The position numbers and the translations under genes are program-made. Below, piece by piece: positions 5,932-8,386 of a stretch of DNA of 8,386 nucleotides. The notes beneath the pieces were generated by a model. The model worked only from the letters and a program-made list of their open reading frames with translations. It did not search any database and was not told where the DNA came from. How positions within the stretch are numbered: the first letter of the stretch is position 1; the number at the start of each line of letters is the position of its first letter. The stretch covers positions 1 through 8,386 of the forward strand of contig JAILPF010000349.1 in assembly GCA_024699575.1 (NCBI GenBank). The letters are read 5' to 3'. This DNA comes from Acetatifactor sp. GTDB lineage: Bacteria > Bacillota > Clostridia > Lachnospirales > Lachnospiraceae.

Positions 5932-6990
5932 ATGTCTGGGGCGAAGTTTGGGTTTGACATTTCAAAACTGGTTGCATATTCGGGATATTATATAGACGAT
6001 TCGCTCTTGAAAGAATCCTCATCGGGCGGCGCGGCAACTGCGCTGTCGGAAGCTGTCCTGGCACGTGGCGGAGCTGTGCTGGGAGTGACGTATACAGCTG
6101 ATTTTAAAGGAGCCGAGTATTGTCTTGTTGAACAGGCGGAGGACTTATACAAACTCAAAGGTTCTAAATACATCCGTCCTTCCAAGGAAGTCTTCTATGA
6201 TGGGGAGCGCCGGAGCGTCTACACCGTAGTTGCCAGTCTGCTTGAAACAGGCAGAGAGGTTTTATTTTTCGGATTGGGATGTGTGGTTGCGGCTCTCTAT
6301 TCATTTCTTACGACGAAACAAACAGATACAACAAAACTTTTTACGGTGGAACTGATATGCATGGGACCTACCACTCCAAAGGTGGCAGAAGAGTATATAG
6401 ACGCTTTGGAAAAGCGTTATCGTTCAAAGGTGTGCGATTTTTCCGTAAGATATAAAAAGAGGGGGTGGACTCCATCCTATCTGCATGCAGAGTTTGAAAA
6501 CGGGAAGAAATTTGAGACACTGTTTTTGCAGTCGGAATATGGATATGCCTTCAAACATTATTCATTTGCCCCATGCTATGATTGCCATTTCAAGGGGGAG
6601 AATCATAAGGCTGATATTACGGTGGGCGATTACTGGGGGATTTCTAAGAACCACGCAGCTTACAATGAGAACGGAGTATCCCTTTTCCTTCTCCAGACGC
6701 AACGTGGAAAGGAATTATTATCCTATATTGATACGGATAGCTTCCATCTGGAACTTGCGGATGTCAGCTTTGCACTTTCCAATAATCTTCATTATTTCCG
6801 ACCGGTTCAAAGACCTTCGGATTGGGAGGAATTTGGAAAGGATTTGGAGCAGAGAGGCTTGTTTTACGCTGCAAGACGTTCCCAGGGCAATGTCAAATAT
6901 TTTTTGCGAAAAGCAGGAATCATAGCCTGGGCTCACCGGATATTGCCGCAGACACTCCGCGATGCAATCAGCCATAGGACGGGAAAATGA
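5932..6990 (+). CDS. FrhB_N/FrhB_C-type oxidoreductase (coenzyme F420 hydrogenase beta-subunit family), no ferredoxin domain
   Basis: 352 residues from the ATG at 5932. Family signatures, in order: SSSGG (29-33) and KGSKYI (76-81) of FrhB_N; FFGLGC (112-117), standing where relatives have F-GTPCQ; LICMGP (141-146) where relatives have LICHGVPSP; CYDC (215-218) and DITVGDYWG (228-236) of FrhB_C. This COG1035 family binds flavin and, in clostridia and Bacteroidetes, is usually linked to exopolysaccharide clusters rather than to true F420 chemistry. Most such relatives carry an N-terminal 2x[4Fe-4S] domain with repeated CxxCxxC motifs. None is present here or encoded upstream. The C terminus (about 325-352) is basic with a hydrophobic face. 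Cytoplasmic; reaction unknown. Gene is divergent from GH95 and ends 6 bp from the convergent repressor gene. Confidence 0.83.
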   Translation: MSGAKFGFDISKLVAYSGYYIDDSLLKESSSGGAATALSEAVLARGGAVLGVTYTADFKGAEYCLVEQAEDLYKLKGSKYIRPSKEVFYDGERRSVYTVVASLLETGREVLFFGLGCVVAALYSFLTTKQTDTTKLFTVELICMGPTTPKVAEEYIDALEKRYRSKVCDFSVRYKKRGWTPSYLHAEFENGKKFETLFLQSEYGYAFKHYSFAPCYDCHFKGENHKADITVGDYWGISKNHAAYNENGVSLFLLQTQRGKELLSYIDTDSFHLELADVSFALSNNLHYFRPVQRPSDWEEFGKDLEQRGLFYAARRSQGNVKYFLRKAGIIAWAHRILPQTLRDAISHRTGK

Positions 6991-6996
6991 TGTACG

Positions 6997-8130
6997 TCAA
7001 AGAATAGCGGAACTTGTGGAGGAGCCATAGCGCAGTGTGGGAGTGATTACACTGTGATGAATCTCTAAATCGGATTTTTCAATGCGGTTGCGCAGTAGAG
7101 TCCCTGCGTGGTGCCCCATGAGATATTCTGACTGATCGATGTGTGTGAAGAAATCCGGAGCAACATTGGGAGTGTTGGGACGGTCAAAGGTAATCAGGGA
7201 TATATCTTCCGGCACACGAATCCCCATGTGCTGGAATGCCTGATACAGGTAGGCACATGCGGAAGACTGTGCGGTGATGAATGCGGTGACCTTGTCCTGA
7301 TAAATCAGTTTGTTAAATAATTCCTGATGCTTGCTGATTTGCAAACTCTGGTCGAAACCGGACACAACTCGGATGTCCTGTTCCGGAATGTCTAGCGCTT
7401 TTGCAGCTTTGTAGACACCGGCGAGTCGATGCTTGATGGGAAAAGTATTTGCCAGACTGGATGTTATAAACGCAATCCTCTGGTGCCCGAGCTCATGCAG
7501 ATGGCGTACACACATCTCACCGGCTTTGTCATTATCAGCGATGACATAGCTGGTATCAAGTCTCGGAAGATAACGGTCCAACAGTACCAGTGGGTAGTTG
7601 TTCAACTGCATGTACAAAAGCTGGTTGCTGAAAAAAGCCTGATCCTGAGGAAACAGGACAATTCCGGCGATATTGTGTTCCAGACAATGTTGCATCAGCA
7701 TATTTTCAGTGGCAGAATTCCGGCTGGGAAAAATATGCACCAGATAATCTTCCGGTGGAAAAGCGGAAAGCACTCCGTTTACCATGGAAGTGGAAAAAGA
7801 GTCTTTTATGGTAGGGATAATACAGGCAATCTCCGGCAGAGCAGTCAGTGCGGTGGGCTCCCTAAGGGTACTTGGTGCTTCTACAACGGCGGGCGAGGCA
7901 TACTCTTTGGAGGAAACAAAGGTTCCTCTGTTGGGATGACGGGTGACGATGCCTTCTTCTTTTAACTCACTCAAAGCTTTGGAGACGGTGATGCGACTGA
8001 CCCGGTATTGTTCCATGAGTGCACGTTCGGTTGGAATTTTGTCTCCCGGTTTTAGATAACCGTGTTCAATCTGCCCCAGAATATCGGATTTGATTTTTTG
8101 ATATAAAGGTATCTCAGGAGGTACTTGCAT
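6997..8130 (-). CDS. GntR-HTH / LacI-type sensor transcriptional repressor (AraR-like architecture)
   Basis: 377 residues. The N-terminal GntR winged helix spans about 8-73, with IPLYQKIK (7-14), GYLKPGDKIPTERALMEQY (24-42), VSRITVSKALSELKEEGIV (44-62) and RGTFVSS (68-74). After a linker, residues about 99-370 form a periplasmic-binding-protein-like sensor (Peripla_BP_3): IACIIPTIKDSFSTSMVNGV, LLDRYLPRLDTSYVIADN (183-200), HLHELGHQRIAFIT (210-223), and the closing THIDQSEYLMGHHAG. This is the design of Bacillus AraR, a sugar-released repressor. Start set by AAAGGAG (complement of 8137-8143), 6 nt before the ATG; another ATG nearby is out of frame. A good promoter precedes it at 8178-8206. It points away from whatever begins at the right edge, the usual position relative to its target operon. 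The effector sugar is not inferable. Confidence 0.94.
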   Translation of the reverse strand: MQVPPEIPLYQKIKSDILGQIEHGYLKPGDKIPTERALMEQYRVSRITVSKALSELKEEGIVTRHPNRGTFVSSKEYASPAVVEAPSTLREPTALTALPEIACIIPTIKDSFSTSMVNGVLSAFPPEDYLVHIFPSRNSATENMLMQHCLEHNIAGIVLFPQDQAFFSNQLLYMQLNNYPLVLLDRYLPRLDTSYVIADNDKAGEMCVRHLHELGHQRIAFITSSLANTFPIKHRLAGVYKAAKALDIPEQDIRVVSGFDQSLQISKHQELFNKLIYQDKVTAFITAQSSACAYLYQAFQHMGIRVPEDISLITFDRPNTPNVAPDFFTHIDQSEYLMGHHAGTLLRNRIEKSDLEIHHSVITPTLRYGSSTSSAIL

Positions 8131-8177
8131 AACATGCTCCTTTCGGGGAGTTTTTTTGTTGCTTTTTTTCTACTTAT

Positions 8178-8206
8178 ACGGTATCACAACAAGGCAGGAA
8201 AGTCAA
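8178..8206 (-). promoter_or_regulatory. Promoter of the GntR/LacI repressor gene
   Basis: On the minus strand TTGACT (complement of 8201-8206, 5/6) and TACCGT (complement of 8178-8183) are 17 bp apart, with a TG one base before the -10 (extended -10). The -10 alone is weak, 3/6, but the three matching bases are its most important ones. Start near 8171, leader about 40 nt. Confidence 0.5.
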
Positions 8207-8346
8207 TGCATGGTATGCTATGTTTGTTATATGCAATTTGGATAAAATTATCATAAATTCTTTATTGCAAGCCACGAATATATAAATATTGCACAGAAAA
8301 TATTGTAAAATAGTCATATTGATGGTATTGTTGAACATATAAAAGG

Positions 8347-8376
8347 TATAACAAATTATATAACAAATATGACAAA
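8347..8376 (+). repeat. Triplicated TATRACAAA element
   Basis: TATAACAAA at 8347-8355 and 8359-8367, then TATGACAAA at 8368-8376. The first two are 12 bp apart and each is followed by T, the third abuts the second. An inverted 10-bp match, TTTGTTATAT, lies at 8223-8232 (reverse complement of 8358-8367). Such tandem half-sites next to a divergent repressor gene suggest an operator array, but AT-richness makes chance matches possible. Confidence 0.45.
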
Positions 8377-8386
8377 AGAGGTTATG
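8369..8386 (+). CDS. Possible start of a + strand gene cut by the right edge
   Basis: ATG at 8369 opens a frame MTKEVM that runs off the window; a second in-frame ATG is at 8384-8386. Only six codons are visible. AGAGG (8378-8382) lies just before the second ATG, closer than normal, and no ribosome site precedes the first. The position, divergent from a GntR/LacI repressor, is where a sugar-uptake operon would begin. Nothing can be said of the product. Confidence 0.25.

Larger units (their letters stand above)
8131..8386. other. Regulatory region right of the repressor gene
   Basis: 256 bp at the right edge, strongly AT-rich. It holds the repressor promoter, the inverted TTTGTTATAT copy (8223-8232), a short inverted repeat GATAA-AA-TTATC (8241-8252) and the TATRACAAA repeats. 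Several weak + strand promoter-like pairs can be drawn (for example TTGTAA-N17-TATTGT near 8303-8331), none convincing. A plus-strand operon probably begins just here. Confidence 0.5.

Noticed and set aside
7033..7054. CAGTGT-N10-ACACTG hairpin near the frhB/gntR junction, as a terminator
   Set aside because: Only 6 bp, inside the repressor coding region, with no T run on either strand.
7429..7965. Plus-strand ORF of 178 codons opposite the repressor gene
   Set aside because: Antisense to a well-defined GntR/LacI frame, with no family resemblance.
1..8386. Defence island, CRISPR, prophage or insertion sequence
   Set aside because: No spaced repeats, transposase, integrase, phage gene or terminal inverted repeats seen on either strand.

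Overview
The window looks like chromosome from a gut-type Firmicute, most likely a Lachnospiraceae/Clostridia member. Base composition is moderate to AT-rich, Shine-Dalgarno sites are strong AAAGGAG types, and sigma-A-like promoters are visible. The gene mix fits: MFS symporter, DUF3990, YbaK, YczE, AraC, a GH95 fucosidase, an FrhB-type protein and a GntR/LacI hybrid repressor. The organism call is inference from gene content; no rRNA or other phylogenetic marker is present.

Layout, left to right. (1) 3-755 (+): C-terminal part of an MFS_1-like sugar/nucleoside symporter, cut by the left edge and closed by a strong stem-loop terminator (805-857). (2) A two-gene operon (+): a DUF3990 protein (1080-1625) and YbaK, a Cys-tRNA(Pro) deacylase (1627-2103), one base apart, behind a plausible promoter at 995-1023. 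(3) A minus-strand YczE-family membrane protein (2124-2729), divergent from an AraC-family regulator (2766-3638, +) across only 36 bp that hold a 12-bp perfect palindrome. (4) A 710-residue GH95 alpha-L-fucosidase without signal peptide (3620-5752, -), overlapping the araC-type gene tail to tail by 19 bp. (5) Divergent from it, an FrhB_N/FrhB_C flavin/F420-type oxidoreductase-like protein (5932-6990, +) behind a good promoter. (6) A GntR-HTH/LacI-sensor repressor (6997-8130, -). (7) A right-hand regulatory region (8131-8386) with the repressor's own promoter, repeated TATRACAAA elements, and possibly the first codons of another + strand gene.

How they may work together: the AraC protein, the GH95 enzyme and the GntR/LacI repressor form a sugar-responsive accessory neighbourhood. 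Lack of an export signal implies the fucosidase acts on imported fucosylated oligosaccharides in the cytoplasm. The repressor probably controls the genes that begin at the right edge, as such repressors often do. The DUF3990-ybaK pair is a separate unit; DUF3990 looks like an ADP-ribosyltransferase-fold protein, and tight coupling to a tRNA-editing enzyme is the least conventional arrangement here. I did not find a CRISPR array, tRNA, rRNA, transposase or clear prophage gene. Nothing proves a wholly new system; the best leads are the DUF3990-YbaK pair, the FrhB protein lacking its iron-sulfur module, and the repeated operator-like elements.
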